DNA of 64,000 nucleotides from Anaerostipes sp. (GTDB taxonomy: Bacteria; Bacillota; Clostridia; Lachnospirales; Lachnospiraceae). The DNA lies in contig JAQWFL010000013.1 of the NCBI GenBank assembly GCA_028704435.1, forward strand, positions 17,190-81,189. The letters run 5' to 3'. Positions 1 through 9,142 of this stretch are shown in pieces; positions within the stretch are counted from its first letter, which is position 1, and each line of letters starts with the position of its first letter. A program made the translations under genes and the position numbers. The notes beneath the pieces were generated by a model, which was given only the letters and a program-made list of their open reading frames with translations, searched no databases and was not told where the DNA came from.

Positions 1-2
1 AC

Positions 3-1733
3 GACATTAATATGCCGGGAGTAGTTGGAATCTACTTAAAAGGAAAGCCAGCTGTTGGAGTTGGACCACAAGACGTTGCATTGGCTATTATTGGAGCTGT
101 GTTTGAAAGTGGATATGTGAATAATAAGGTGATGGAATTCGTTGGACCGGGAGTTGATAATTTAAGTGCTGATTTTAGAATTGGTGTGGATGTTATGACA
201 ACAGAGACTACATGTCTTTCTTCTATTTGGAAGACTGATCAGGTAATTAAAGACTTCTATGATATTCATCAACGAGTAGATGAATACAAGGAATTGAATC
301 CAGGAGATGTAGCTTATTATGATGGAATTGTAGAGGTTGATTTAGATAAGGTAAAACCTATGATTGCTATGCCGTTTCATCCAAGTAATGTATATACCAT
401 TGATGAAGTGAATGCTAATCTTTCTGATGTACTTGCAGAAGTTGAAAAACGTGCTCTTGTAAGTTTAGATGGTGCAGTTGACTATTCGCTTCAAGATAAG
501 ATTAGAGACGGAAAGCTTTATGTAGATCAAGGTATTATTGCTGGATGTGCAGGTGGTGGATATGAGAATATCTGTGAAGCTTCCAATATCTTAAAGGGTG
601 CAAGTATTGGTGCCGATGAATTTACATTAAGTGTTTATCCTGCAAGTACACCAATTTATATGGAATTAGTGAAGAATGGAGCAGTTGCCAGTCTAATGGA
701 AACAGGTGCTATTGTTAAGACAGCATTTTGTGGACCATGTTTCGGTGCCGGAGATACACCTGCCAACAATGCATTTAGTATTCGTCATTCTACAAGAAAC
801 TTCCCAAATAGAGAAGGTTCTAAACTACAAAATGGACAGATTTCATCAGTTGCACTTATGGATGCAAGATCAATTGCAGCAACAGCAGCAAATAAAGGAT
901 ATTTAACAGCGGCTACAGATGTTGACTATAATACAGCTGTTCCAAAATACTACTTTGATAAGACAATCTATGAGAACCGTGTTTTTGACAGCAAAGGAGT
1001 TGCAGATCCAAGTGTTGAAGTTCAATTTGGACCAAATATTAAGGATTGGCCTGCAATGTCTCCATTGCCAGAAAACATGCTATTAAAAGTTGTTTCAGAG
1101 ATACATGATCCAGTTACAACAACAGATGAATTGATTCCATCAGGAGAGACATCTTCTTATCGTTCCAATCCGTTAGGTCTTGCTGAATTTACATTGTCAA
1201 GAAAGGATCCAGCTTATGTTGGACTTGCAAAGGAGATTCAAAAGGGTCAAAAAGCAATTGAAGATGGAAAGTGTCCAGTAGAAGCTATGGAAGAATTAAA
1301 ACCAGTGATGGATGTGATTCGAGGACAATTTGGTGAAGTCGGAGAAGGAAATCTGGGCATTGGAAGTACAATTTTCGCTGTGAAACCTGGAGACGGTTCT
1401 GCGAGAGAACAAGCAGCATCTTGTCAAAAGGTATTAGGTGGATGGGCGAACATTGCCAATGAGTATGCGACAAAGAGATATCGTTCTAATCTAATTAACT
1501 GGGGGATGGTACCATTTACCATTGCAAAGGGAGAATTACCATTTAAGAATCATGATTTTGTGTTTATCCCGAAGATAAGAGAAGCAATTGAAACTAAGAA
1601 ATCAGAAATTCAAGCATTTGTTGTAGGGGATACAATGAAGGAAATCACCTTAATGTTAGGTGAATTGACTGATGATGAAAGAGAAATCATTTTAAAAGGA
1701 TGTTTGATTAATTACTATAGAGAAGGAAAATAG
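3..1733 (+). CDS. Aconitase-family hydratase (YbhJ-like), 5' end outside window
   Basis: This is the C-terminal part of an aconitase-superfamily protein. The frame is open to the left edge of the window, and the first ATG (position 12) lies inside conserved sequence, so the true start is upstream. Counting from that ATG, Cys-rich motifs GCAGGGYENIC (about residue 178) and CGPCFGAGD (about 239) are as expected for [4Fe-4S] cluster ligands. YRSNLINWG near residue 491 matches the substrate-binding swivel-domain loop. Family members isomerise or hydrate small carboxylates, but the YbhJ-like branch has no firmly assigned substrate, so I give none. It ends 9 bp before an NhaC antiporter gene, suggesting co-transcription and perhaps metabolism of an imported organic acid (inference). 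Confidence 0.8.
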   Translation, partial: DINMPGVVGIYLKGKPAVGVGPQDVALAIIGAVFESGYVNNKVMEFVGPGVDNLSADFRIGVDVMTTETTCLSSIWKTDQVIKDFYDIHQRVDEYKELNPGDVAYYDGIVEVDLDKVKPMIAMPFHPSNVYTIDEVNANLSDVLAEVEKRALVSLDGAVDYSLQDKIRDGKLYVDQGIIAGCAGGGYENICEASNILKGASIGADEFTLSVYPASTPIYMELVKNGAVASLMETGAIVKTAFCGPCFGAGDTPANNAFSIRHSTRNFPNREGSKLQNGQISSVALMDARSIAATAANKGYLTAATDVDYNTAVPKYYFDKTIYENRVFDSKGVADPSVEVQFGPNIKDWPAMSPLPENMLLKVVSEIHDPVTTTDELIPSGETSSYRSNPLGLAEFTLSRKDPAYVGLAKEIQKGQKAIEDGKCPVEAMEELKPVMDVIRGQFGEVGEGNLGIGSTIFAVKPGDGSAREQAASCQKVLGGWANIANEYATKRYRSNLINWGMVPFTIAKGELPFKNHDFVFIPKIREAIETKKSEIQAFVVGDTMKEITLMLGELTDDEREIILKGCLINYYREGK

Positions 1734-1742
1734 GAGTAAAGA

Positions 1743-3221
1743 ATGACAGGAACAGTATGGGCTTTGCTACCGCCAATCATAGCGATTGTATTAGCGTTGC
1801 TGACAAAGGAGGTTTATTTATCTCTAATCGTTGGAATTGTAACAGGAGCCTTCATGTATACTGGATTTCAACCAGTAGAAGCCTTAGATGTTATGTTTTC
1901 CATTATGACATCTAAGATAGGAGATAATTGTGATATATTAATATTCCTAGTATTTTTAGGAATTCTAGTTGCACTGATTACTATGTCAGGTGCATCAAGA
2001 GCATATGGAAAATGGGCATTGAAGATTATCAAGAGCAAGAGGCAGGCATTATTTGCCACCTCTTGTCTTGGCGTATTGATATTTGTAGATGATTATTTTA
2101 ATTGTTTAACTGTAGGAGCGGTTATGAAGCCGATTACAGACAAATTCAAGATTACAAGAGCAAAACTTGCCTACATTATTGATGCAACAGCAGCACCTGT
2201 TTGTATTATTGCACCAATTTCAAGCTGGGCAGCAGCGGTAGGATCGTCGCTTCCAAAGAATTCAAATATTGATGGGTTTATGTTATTTTTGAAAGCAATC
2301 CCATTTAATTATTATGCTTTACTAACACTTGTTTTTGTTGTTTTTCTCATTGTATTAAATGAAGATTTTTCAAAGATGAAAAAATACGAAACGATTGCTG
2401 AAAAAGAGTCTGAACAAAAAATAGACCATGAAGTTCATATTATTGGAAAGGGAAAAGTTAAAGATTTAATTTTACCAATTGTGTTTTTGATTATTTCATG
2501 TATTGGCTTTATGTTGTATACAGGTGGGCTTTTTACTGGAAAAGGTGTAATTGAAGCACTATCTAATTGTTCCAGTGGAAGAAGTTTAGTGTTAGGTTCC
2601 TTTGTAACTTTAATTTTTACTTTCTTATTGTATATTCCAAGAAAGGTCATTGGTTTTGTTGATTTTTGTGGCAGTTTTGCACAGGGATTTAAGGCCATGA
2701 CATCTGCTATTATGATATTATGTCTTGCATGGACATTGTCAGGCATTTGCGGAAATGAATACTTAAGAATTGGAGCATTTGTTGGTGGAGTGATTCAGGG
2801 GCATATGGCTGCTAATATTGTATTACCAATGATATTCTTCTTAGTAGCATTGGGACTATCTTTTGCAACAGGAACTTCTTGGGGAACTTTTGGTATCCTG
2901 ATTCCAATTGCGGTTGCAGTTGTAGGACAGATGCCAGCTATGTTAGCTCTTTTAGTAGGTTCTATTTTATCAGGTGCTGTGTGTGGAGATCATATATCAC
3001 CAATTTCAGACACTACAATTCTAGCGTCAGCAGGGGCTAGGTGTGTTCATATTGATCATGTATCCACACAACTTCCATATGCGATGCTTGTAGCCGTATG
3101 CTCTATGGCAGGGTATTTAGTTGCAGGTATCAGTGGAAATGGATATATAGGATTGGTTGTATCGTTGATATGTCTTGTCTTTGTTATGGCAGGAATTGTA
3201 CTTAAAATAAAGAAAGCATAG
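1743..3221 (+). CDS. NhaC-family Na+/H+ antiporter-like membrane protein
   Basis: A polytopic membrane protein of 492 residues with roughly a dozen hydrophobic segments. Features typical of the NhaC / ion-transporter superfamily are visible: an acidic FVDDYFNCLTVGAVM segment near residue 115, TAAPVCIIAPISSWAA near 150, and GTSWGTFGILIP followed by GAVCGDHISPISDTT in the C-terminal half. Relatives exchange Na+ for H+ or for organic substrates. It follows the hydratase by 9 bp, so the two are probably one transcription unit, and it could serve as a carboxylate or amino-acid exchanger rather than in pH homeostasis. Family call is firm; substrate is unknown. Confidence 0.85.
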   Translation: MTGTVWALLPPIIAIVLALLTKEVYLSLIVGIVTGAFMYTGFQPVEALDVMFSIMTSKIGDNCDILIFLVFLGILVALITMSGASRAYGKWALKIIKSKRQALFATSCLGVLIFVDDYFNCLTVGAVMKPITDKFKITRAKLAYIIDATAAPVCIIAPISSWAAAVGSSLPKNSNIDGFMLFLKAIPFNYYALLTLVFVVFLIVLNEDFSKMKKYETIAEKESEQKIDHEVHIIGKGKVKDLILPIVFLIISCIGFMLYTGGLFTGKGVIEALSNCSSGRSLVLGSFVTLIFTFLLYIPRKVIGFVDFCGSFAQGFKAMTSAIMILCLAWTLSGICGNEYLRIGAFVGGVIQGHMAANIVLPMIFFLVALGLSFATGTSWGTFGILIPIAVAVVGQMPAMLALLVGSILSGAVCGDHISPISDTTILASAGARCVHIDHVSTQLPYAMLVAVCSMAGYLVAGISGNGYIGLVVSLICLVFVMAGIVLKIKKA

Positions 3222-3231
3222 AGGTTTATTC

Positions 3232-4164
3232 ATGGAAAATCTTGCACAAGAAGCAATCCAAGAGATTGGTAAAGCTATTGTTGGTAAAAAGCATATTATT
3301 ACGCAGGTAATGACCGCGATTTTAGCCAATGGTCATATTCTGATTGAAGATATCCCAGGTGTTGGAAAGACAACATTAGCATTGTCCTTTTCTAGAGTCT
3401 TAGGATTGGACTTTCAAAGAATACAATTTACTCCAGATGTAATGCCTGCAGATATTGCTGGATTTTCTATGTACAAACAGGATACCGATTCCTTTGAGTA
3501 TCAAGAAGGTGCTGCAATTACTAACTTACTGTTGGCAGATGAAATTAACCGAACCTCTCCAAAAACTCAGTCTGCATTATTAGAAGCCATGGAAGAAAAG
3601 AAGATTACAGTGGATGGAGTCACAAGAGAATTACCAGATCCTTATATTGTAATTGCAACTCAGAATCCGTTAGGATCCATTGGAACACATTCTTTGCCAG
3701 AATCACAATTGGATCGTTTTATGATTAAGACATCCATGGGATATCCAGACCGCCAAAGTGAAATTACCATGTTAAAACAAGAGCGAGTGAATATTGCAGT
3801 AGAATTATTGCAGGAATTGGTGCAGGGAGAAGATTTATTAAAGATGCGAAAAGCAGTAGAAGCTGTTTTTGTACATGATGATTTATACACCTATGTGGTA
3901 GATATTGCAAACGCAACAAGAAATAGCATAAAATTAGAATTAGGATTAAGTCCACGAGGAACTATTGCATTAATGCAAATGGCAAAAGCCAACGCATTCC
4001 TTGCAGGAAGAGATTACTTAATACCAGATGATATAAAAGATGTATTTTTAGTAACAACCAATCACCGTGTTCTTAGAAGTAAGGAAGCAAGAATGACAAA
4101 TGAATCTGTAGAGTCAATATTAAAAGGATTGTTGGCTGCTGTACCTCTGGATTTAGCAAGGTAG
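3232..4164 (+). CDS. MoxR-family AAA+ ATPase
   Basis: A 310-residue AAA+ ATPase of the MoxR type. Walker A is GVGKTT at residues 43-48, Walker B is LLADEINR with Asp-Glu at 103-104, sensor 1 is the IATQNP segment near 141, and LSPRG near 240 marks the lid. MoxR ATPases act as chaperones that mature or activate partner proteins. Here the partners are probably the next two genes, a DUF58 protein and a transglutaminase-like membrane protein, a combination seen in many bacteria. The gene starts 10 bp after the antiporter gene and ends 6 bp before the DUF58 gene. The substrate cannot be read from the sequence. Confidence 0.92.
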   Translation: MENLAQEAIQEIGKAIVGKKHIITQVMTAILANGHILIEDIPGVGKTTLALSFSRVLGLDFQRIQFTPDVMPADIAGFSMYKQDTDSFEYQEGAAITNLLLADEINRTSPKTQSALLEAMEEKKITVDGVTRELPDPYIVIATQNPLGSIGTHSLPESQLDRFMIKTSMGYPDRQSEITMLKQERVNIAVELLQELVQGEDLLKMRKAVEAVFVHDDLYTYVVDIANATRNSIKLELGLSPRGTIALMQMAKANAFLAGRDYLIPDDIKDVFLVTTNHRVLRSKEARMTNESVESILKGLLAAVPLDLAR

Positions 4165-4170
4165 GTTGAT

Positions 4171-5148
4171 ATGTACGTTATTTTGTTGTTTATGGTTGCA
4201 GGATATGCAGCTTTATATAGCAATTTCATTGGAGGATGCTTAGCGGCATCCTTATTTCTTATGCTTATAATTTCTATCTTTGTTACAAAAGGAAAATGTT
4301 CAAGAGAAGTTGTTTTATTTCTAAAAGAGAAGGAAGATGTTGTAGTTGGAAATTACTTTTCAATCTATGGAGAATTAAATCAAAAAGAATTTTCTAGGGA
4401 GTATGAGATAAGGGTTGAATATGAAACTAGGTATTATCTACAAGATAAGAAAAAAAAGAAGACAGTTACTACGATAGTTACAAAAGGAGAGAAAAGATTC
4501 TTAAGCTTTCATGAAAAGATGAATCACGTGGATTTTATTAAAATCCATATTAAGAAAGTGCAATTTAGGGATGCTACGGGCACTTTATGGCTAAACTGCA
4601 ATGGAAGTGAAAAGATAACTTTTGTGTCCATGGTGCAGCCTGTGATATATCCTTTGGTTCGGATGGATGAGAAATTTAGTGATTTTCAAGAACAGCAATG
4701 GGATTCTTTCGAAGTCAAAGAATACCAAAGGGGAGATAAATTATCTCGGATTCATTGGAAATTACTAGCGAGTAAACAAACATTATTCATCAAAAATCTT
4801 TCTATGGAAGAGGAAGAAAGTGTTCGTATTTTATTTGAACAACCGAAGAACAAGGAAGTATATGAAGTTTTTTATACTGTATTGTATTCTGTCAGTGCTT
4901 TTTTTATAGAGTATCAAATTCCGTTAATTATGTATTGCAATGGAAATGAATACATAGTTCAAAGGATAGATGACGTGAACCAGATGCTGTGTAGTCTGTT
5001 TATAAATGACTTTGAAAATAACAACGTATATGTAGAGTATGATTACAAAATATCTTCGGATGGGGAAATGATTTTACTACAAAGCAGTGATGTCAGTAAT
5101 GAGATATCAATCCATAAACCAGACGAAATCAAAGATATTAGATTATAG
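4171..5148 (+). CDS. DUF58 domain-containing membrane protein
   Basis: A 325-residue protein with two hydrophobic segments in the first 40 residues, followed by a soluble region. Residues about 180-205 contain the DUF58 signature VKEYQRGDKLSRIHWKLLAS. The domain lies immediately after a MoxR ATPase gene and before a TgpA-like transglutaminase, the standard MoxR-DUF58-transglutaminase arrangement. DUF58 proteins resemble von Willebrand factor A folds and are thought to link the ATPase to membrane targets; that is family knowledge, not seen here. The start follows a weak GGT-rich site. Confidence 0.85.
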   Translation: MYVILLFMVAGYAALYSNFIGGCLAASLFLMLIISIFVTKGKCSREVVLFLKEKEDVVVGNYFSIYGELNQKEFSREYEIRVEYETRYYLQDKKKKKTVTTIVTKGEKRFLSFHEKMNHVDFIKIHIKKVQFRDATGTLWLNCNGSEKITFVSMVQPVIYPLVRMDEKFSDFQEQQWDSFEVKEYQRGDKLSRIHWKLLASKQTLFIKNLSMEEEESVRILFEQPKNKEVYEVFYTVLYSVSAFFIEYQIPLIMYCNGNEYIVQRIDDVNQMLCSLFINDFENNNVYVEYDYKISSDGEMILLQSSDVSNEISIHKPDEIKDIRL

Positions 5149-5155
5149 GTGTATA

Positions 5156-7168
5156 ATGCAAAAAAGAAATACAATAATTGAATATTGCTTTTTAAGTTTA
5201 ATGCTTATTGCTATATTAGACAGTGTTTTTGTAGGGTTTTCTGCTACAAAATATCGTTTTATTTTAATGTGTGGTGCGCTATGTGCATTTGTTCTCATAC
5301 AGTTGGTATTTAGAATTCGTGGAATTTTTATTGGATTATATGTGGTATCACTATTAGGATATATAATTTTATTTCAGCAATGGATGTTGAATGGATTTTG
5401 TCTTGTTTATAACCGAGTTGTACTTCAAATTAATACTATTTTTGATATGGGATTCTTTTATTATATAGATGTATCTATTGAGAATTATCAAAGAGATGTG
5501 TTTATATTCTTATTATTCATTCTTCTAGTTGTTAATTTACTTATTTATATATGTAGAAATCATCTGGCTATTTACGTTGTGTTGGTTTCTGCTATTGAAT
5601 TTATGATTCTTGTATTAACCCCTTATAATATTGTCAGTAGCTTTTTTGCTTTTCTTGTGGGTATGTTTGGATATTTGTTTTTCAGCCGAAGAAAGTATAC
5701 TATCTGTATTGTCGGATGTATCTTGTTTGGAATTGTTTCTGTGGTTCAATTAAAAGATAAAGGAATTAGAATTCATGAATTGTCCATGGTAAAGGAACAG
5801 GCAATGGAAACTGTGCGAAATATCTCTCAGGGGGATAATTACATGGTCTCTGGTGGAATAGGGGAAGGTGATATGAGACATGCTCAAAAAATATCACCAA
5901 AAGGGATTCATTTATTTACAGTGGAGACAGACAGTGATGAGACCTTATATCTAAAAGGATTTGTAAGCGGGAACTATGGAAAGAATCATTGGAAGAAGGA
6001 AGAACAGCCAGTTTCAGTAGTGGATGGGAATAATGCAATTTCTCTTCCTTACTTGTTTTTTGATTTACATATGAGTGATTTCTTTCCTAATTTATCAGAG
6101 GATAAATTAGTTCGAAATGAAACGAACTTAAAGTTTCAATATAAAAAATTAAATGATCAATATTATTTGTGGCCGTATTTTAGTGATCTTGATTCAAATT
6201 TAGGAAGTATATCTGGTGATTTGTATATGACAAGAGCAAATATTCCAGTGGATTTTTCATTGACATACTTTCCCATCAAATCAACAGAATCCTTTTTAAA
6301 AGCAGAAACGGAATCTATCACTCAGGGAAATTTAAGTGCTATTGAACAAAATTATACAAATTCTATGAATAAATATAACCAGCAGGTAAAAAAAGAATAT
6401 TTAGATGTGCCAGATAAATTAAAGAAAAATATTTTGAAAAAGTTTCCAGAGTTAAAGAGACAAAAGAGTATATATGAAAAAGTATCATATGTTGAGAAAA
6501 TTTTAAAAAATAATTATGTATACTCTTATGAACAGGAACAAGTGCCAAAAGGAGAAGATAGTATATGGTATTTTTTGAATCATACAAAAAAAGGTTATTG
6601 TGTTCAATATGCATCTAGTGCAGTTATGATGTATCGAACTATGGGAATCCCTACAAGATATGTGGAAGGATATAAAGTTGACCATAGATATTTGAAAAAA
6701 AGTGATAAGGTAAAGGTGACAGATGCTTTTGCTCATGCCTGGCCAGAAATATATATAAAGAATATTGGGTGGATACCAATTGAGGTTACAAAGGTAACTA
6801 CGACTTCAGCTATTAAGAATGAGAAAGAAAGAAACCATGATATGTTAAATATAGTAACATTTGAACGAACTTTGTATGTTTTAGATAAGACAAAGGTTAT
6901 TATTATGTTAACAACATTTGTCTTATTTTTAATACATGGACTATGGAAAATTGTTTGTAACATTCAATGGAATCGGAAGACATATAAAGAAAAAACAGCA
7001 TATTGGTATGATGTAGTTACCCAGATGTATGGTGTAGAACCCGCAGAAATAAAGGGTTCTAAGGAGATGGAGATATTTTTAAAATCAAAATACAGCCCCT
7101 ATGAAATTACAAAAGAAGAGTATGATATTATTAAATTATACATTCAAATTTTACGAAAGAAGCTATAA
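5156..7168 (+). CDS. Transglutaminase-like (TgpA-type) membrane protein
   Basis: A protein of 670 residues. Several N-terminal transmembrane segments (about 5-200) precede an extracytoplasmic transglutaminase-like domain and a further membrane helix near 600, with a short cytoplasmic C-terminal tail as in TgpA/DUF4129 proteins. The catalytic Cys is in KGYCVQYA (about residue 482) and the His in FAHAWPEIY (about 527). The third position, usually Asp, is Glu in WIPIEVT (about 543). The ATG at 5156 is chosen because an upstream frame-compatible ATG (5087) lies inside the DUF58 gene. The role is probably in the cell envelope; the true substrate is unknown. Confidence 0.85.
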   Translation: MQKRNTIIEYCFLSLMLIAILDSVFVGFSATKYRFILMCGALCAFVLIQLVFRIRGIFIGLYVVSLLGYIILFQQWMLNGFCLVYNRVVLQINTIFDMGFFYYIDVSIENYQRDVFIFLLFILLVVNLLIYICRNHLAIYVVLVSAIEFMILVLTPYNIVSSFFAFLVGMFGYLFFSRRKYTICIVGCILFGIVSVVQLKDKGIRIHELSMVKEQAMETVRNISQGDNYMVSGGIGEGDMRHAQKISPKGIHLFTVETDSDETLYLKGFVSGNYGKNHWKKEEQPVSVVDGNNAISLPYLFFDLHMSDFFPNLSEDKLVRNETNLKFQYKKLNDQYYLWPYFSDLDSNLGSISGDLYMTRANIPVDFSLTYFPIKSTESFLKAETESITQGNLSAIEQNYTNSMNKYNQQVKKEYLDVPDKLKKNILKKFPELKRQKSIYEKVSYVEKILKNNYVYSYEQEQVPKGEDSIWYFLNHTKKGYCVQYASSAVMMYRTMGIPTRYVEGYKVDHRYLKKSDKVKVTDAFAHAWPEIYIKNIGWIPIEVTKVTTTSAIKNEKERNHDMLNIVTFERTLYVLDKTKVIIMLTTFVLFLIHGLWKIVCNIQWNRKTYKEKTAYWYDVVTQMYGVEPAEIKGSKEMEIFLKSKYSPYEITKEEYDIIKLYIQILRKKL

Positions 7169-7169
7169 A

Positions 7170-7186
7170 TGTTACATAAATGTTAA
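7170..7186 (+). promoter_or_regulatory. WalR-like box upstream of the NlpC/P60 gene
   Basis: TGTTAC-ATAAA-TGTTAA fits the WalR (YycF) consensus TGTWAH-N5-TGTWAH exactly. It ends 7 bp before the -35 element of the promoter at 7194-7222, a position compatible with activation. In Bacillus, WalR activates NlpC/P60 endopeptidase genes, so the context agrees. No walRK genes are in the window. Confidence 0.55.
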
Positions 7187-7193
7187 AAAAGTC

Positions 7194-7222
7194 TTGACAG
7201 AATTGTTACTTTACGATAGAAT
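7194..7222 (+). promoter_or_regulatory. SigA-type promoter of the NlpC/P60 gene
   Basis: TTGACA (7194-7199), a 17-bp spacer and TAGAAT (7217-7222) form a near-consensus vegetative promoter 65 bp before the start codon. Confidence 0.8.
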
Positions 7223-7224
7223 AA

Positions 7225-7260
7225 AACATGTTGAAAGAGTAAATAACCCAACAACATGTT
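7225..7260 (+). repeat. Inverted repeat in the 5' leader of the NlpC/P60 gene
   Basis: Arms AACATGTTG (7225-7233) and CAACATGTT (7252-7260) are exact reverse complements, separated by 18 bp. They lie at and just after the expected transcription start. They could be an operator or a 5' mRNA stem protecting the transcript. Confidence 0.6.
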
Positions 7261-7286
7261 GGACACATATAATATAGGAGTTAACA

Positions 7287-7748
7287 ATGAAACGTTTTTT
7301 AGCAAGAGTAACAGTATTAGTGATGGTAGCAATTTCATCCGTTTGTTTTATGGGATCCACATCAGAAACTAAGGCAGCTACAACAAAGGGTCAAAAGGTA
7401 ACGGCCTATGCAAAGAAATTCGTAGGGAATAAATACAGATACGGTGGAACTAGTTTAACAAAAGGAGTTGACTGTTCTGGATTTACAATGAAAGTATACA
7501 AGAAATTTGGAAAGAAATTACCTCATTCATCAAGTGCTCAAAGAAGTGTTGGTAAGAAGGTAAAGGGCGGAATTAAGAATGCTAAGGCAGGAGATTTAAT
7601 TTGTTATAGCGGACATGTTGCAATTTATCTTGGAAATAACAAGATTGTACATGCAAGTAATTCAGCACCATATCCAAGAGGTGGAATTAAGATTTCTACA
7701 AATGCTAGATATAGAAAGATTGTTTGTGTGCGTAGAGTCGTTAAATAA
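7287..7748 (+). CDS. Secreted NlpC/P60 family peptidoglycan hydrolase
   Basis: A 153-residue exported protein. Residues 1-31 form a signal peptide with basic start, hydrophobic core and a likely cleavage after TKA. The rest is a single NlpC/P60 domain: the catalytic Cys63 is in GVDCSGFT, the His110 in YSGHVAIYLG, and a third polar residue is probably His122 in VHASN. These enzymes usually cut the D-Glu to diamino-acid bond in peptidoglycan stems. There is no separate wall-binding domain, although the mature N terminus is basic. It is monocistronic, with its own promoter, a WalR-like box and a terminator, which suggests control by cell-wall homeostasis. Confidence 0.9.
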   Translation: MKRFLARVTVLVMVAISSVCFMGSTSETKAATTKGQKVTAYAKKFVGNKYRYGGTSLTKGVDCSGFTMKVYKKFGKKLPHSSSAQRSVGKKVKGGIKNAKAGDLICYSGHVAIYLGNNKIVHASNSAPYPRGGIKISTNARYRKIVCVRRVVK

Positions 7749-7760
7749 GAATACATATTA

Positions 7761-7788
7761 AGTCTGCTAGTTTAGCAGGCTTTTTTTT
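7761..7788 (+). terminator. Rho-independent terminator after the NlpC/P60 gene
   Basis: GTCTGCTA and TAGCAGGC form a stem (one G-T pair) around a short loop, followed by eight T residues. Confidence 0.85.
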
Positions 7789-7803
7789 CATCAGAAATTA
7801 GTG

Positions 7804-7845
7804 AATCTATGATTTCTTGACAGTTTCATAGATTACATTTATAAT
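7804..7845 (+). promoter_or_regulatory. Consensus promoter with an operator-like dyad, enoyl-CoA reductase gene
   Basis: TTGACA (7817-7822), a 17-bp spacer and TATAAT (7840-7845) match the SigA consensus at every position. An exact 9-bp inverted repeat, AATCTATGA (7804-7812) and TCATAGATT (7826-7834), brackets the -35 box. A strong promoter under a repressor is the simplest reading; the repressor is not identifiable. The sequence does not match the Rex motif. Confidence 0.7.
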
Positions 7846-7885
7846 TTCAAGTGATAGTGATAGTGATATGAAAAGGAGAGTTTCA

Positions 7886-9076
7886 ATGATTATAAAACCA
7901 AAAGTAAAAGAATTTTTATGTTTAACAGCTCATCCAGAAGGATGCAAGAAGAATATAGAAAATCAAGTGAGATATGTAAAAGAGAACATGGCGGATTACA
8001 ATGGTCCTAAAAAAGTATTAGTGATTGGTTCTTCTACAGGATATGGACTAGCTTCAAGAATTGTTGCTGGATTTGGATGTAAGGCGGATACAATTGGTGT
8101 TATGTTTGAAAAACCTTCCAATGGGAAGAGAACTGCATCTGCAGGCTGGTATAATACAGCTGCCTTTGAGGAGTTTGCAAAGAAAGATGGACAGTATGCA
8201 AAGACATTTAATGGAGATGCTTTTTCTAAGAGTGTAAAAGAAGAAGTTATTGCGACAATCAAAAAGGATTTTGGAAAAGTTGATATGGTGATTTATAGTC
8301 TTGCAGCACCAAGACGAACAGTGGAAGATGGAACTACATATCAATCTGTACTTAAGACAACAGGAAAGTCATTTACTAACAAGAATTTGGATTTAAAGAA
8401 TAATACGCTTGGGGAGAGAACATTAGAGCCAGCCAATGATGATGAAGTGCAGTCTACTATAAAAGTTATGGGTGGAGAAGACTGGATGGACTGGATGAAG
8501 GCGTTGGTTGATGCTGATGCAATTGAAGATGGTGCAACTACTCTTGCATATTCATACATTGGACCGGAACTTACATATCCTATTTATTTTGATGGAACCA
8601 TTGGTCAGGCAAAGAAGCATTTACATGCAACAGCAAAAGAAATTACAAAAGCTTTTGAAGACAAAGGGATCAAAGGTTTTGTTTCTGTGAATAAAGCCCT
8701 TGTAACACAATCAAGTTCAGCAATTCCTATTGTGCCGTTATATATGGCTATTTTATATAAAGTTATGAAAGAACAGGGAAATCACGAAGGATGTATAGAG
8801 CAGATTACTCGATTATTTACAGATAGAGATATTCTAAGCAACACAGTTGTTGATCAAGACGGTTTGATACGTTTAGATGATTTGGAGCTATCCAAAGAAG
8901 TTCAAGACGAAGTCAATAAGAGATGGGAATTAGTGAATTCTGATAATCTAGCAGAGATTGCAGATGTTCCTGGGTATTGGGAAGATTTCTATCATATGTT
9001 TGGATTCCAGCTTGACGGAGTGAATTATGAACAAGATTTAGATCCTGCTGTTAAAATTCCAAGTGTAGAAGCATAA
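7886..9076 (+). CDS. fabV: NADH-dependent trans-2-enoyl-CoA reductase (Ter/FabV)
   Basis: A protein of 396 residues, the usual Ter/FabV length. It reduces trans-2-enoyl-CoA or -ACP with NAD(P)H, giving for example butyryl-CoA from crotonyl-CoA in fermenting Clostridia. Visible motifs are the nucleotide-binding GSSTGYGLASR near residue 45, a Glu in GVMFEKPS at the cofactor-discriminating strand (suggesting NADH), and the active-site Y-x8-K motif YFDGTIGQAK near 230. The ATG at 7886 is chosen over 7868 because AAAGGAGA lies between them at proper spacing. The gene has its own strong promoter. Whether it serves fermentation or fatty-acid synthesis cannot be decided here. Confidence 0.93.
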   Translation: MIIKPKVKEFLCLTAHPEGCKKNIENQVRYVKENMADYNGPKKVLVIGSSTGYGLASRIVAGFGCKADTIGVMFEKPSNGKRTASAGWYNTAAFEEFAKKDGQYAKTFNGDAFSKSVKEEVIATIKKDFGKVDMVIYSLAAPRRTVEDGTTYQSVLKTTGKSFTNKNLDLKNNTLGERTLEPANDDEVQSTIKVMGGEDWMDWMKALVDADAIEDGATTLAYSYIGPELTYPIYFDGTIGQAKKHLHATAKEITKAFEDKGIKGFVSVNKALVTQSSSAIPIVPLYMAILYKVMKEQGNHEGCIEQITRLFTDRDILSNTVVDQDGLIRLDDLELSKEVQDEVNKRWELVNSDNLAEIADVPGYWEDFYHMFGFQLDGVNYEQDLDPAVKIPSVEA

Positions 9077-9092
9077 AATAAGAACAGAGTTT

Positions 9093-9126
9093 AAGAAAGG
9101 CAGTTCTATGGAGCTGCTTTCTTTTG
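9093..9126 (+). terminator. Probable terminator between fabV and RNase G gene
   Basis: An imperfect stem, AAGAAAGGCAG against CTGCTTTCTT with one bulge, ends in a short T-rich stretch. It is weaker than the other terminators in the window. Confidence 0.45.
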
Positions 9127-9142
9127 TGTCTTAGAGGTGTAT

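Noticed and set aside
2435..2746. A 103-codon minus-strand frame inside the antiporter gene.
   Set aside because: Opposite-strand shadow of a strongly supported coding region; no ribosome site.
7804..7834. Rex-binding site at the fabV promoter.
   Set aside because: Rex sites are TTGTTAA-like; this dyad is AATCTATGA/TCATAGATT and does not match.
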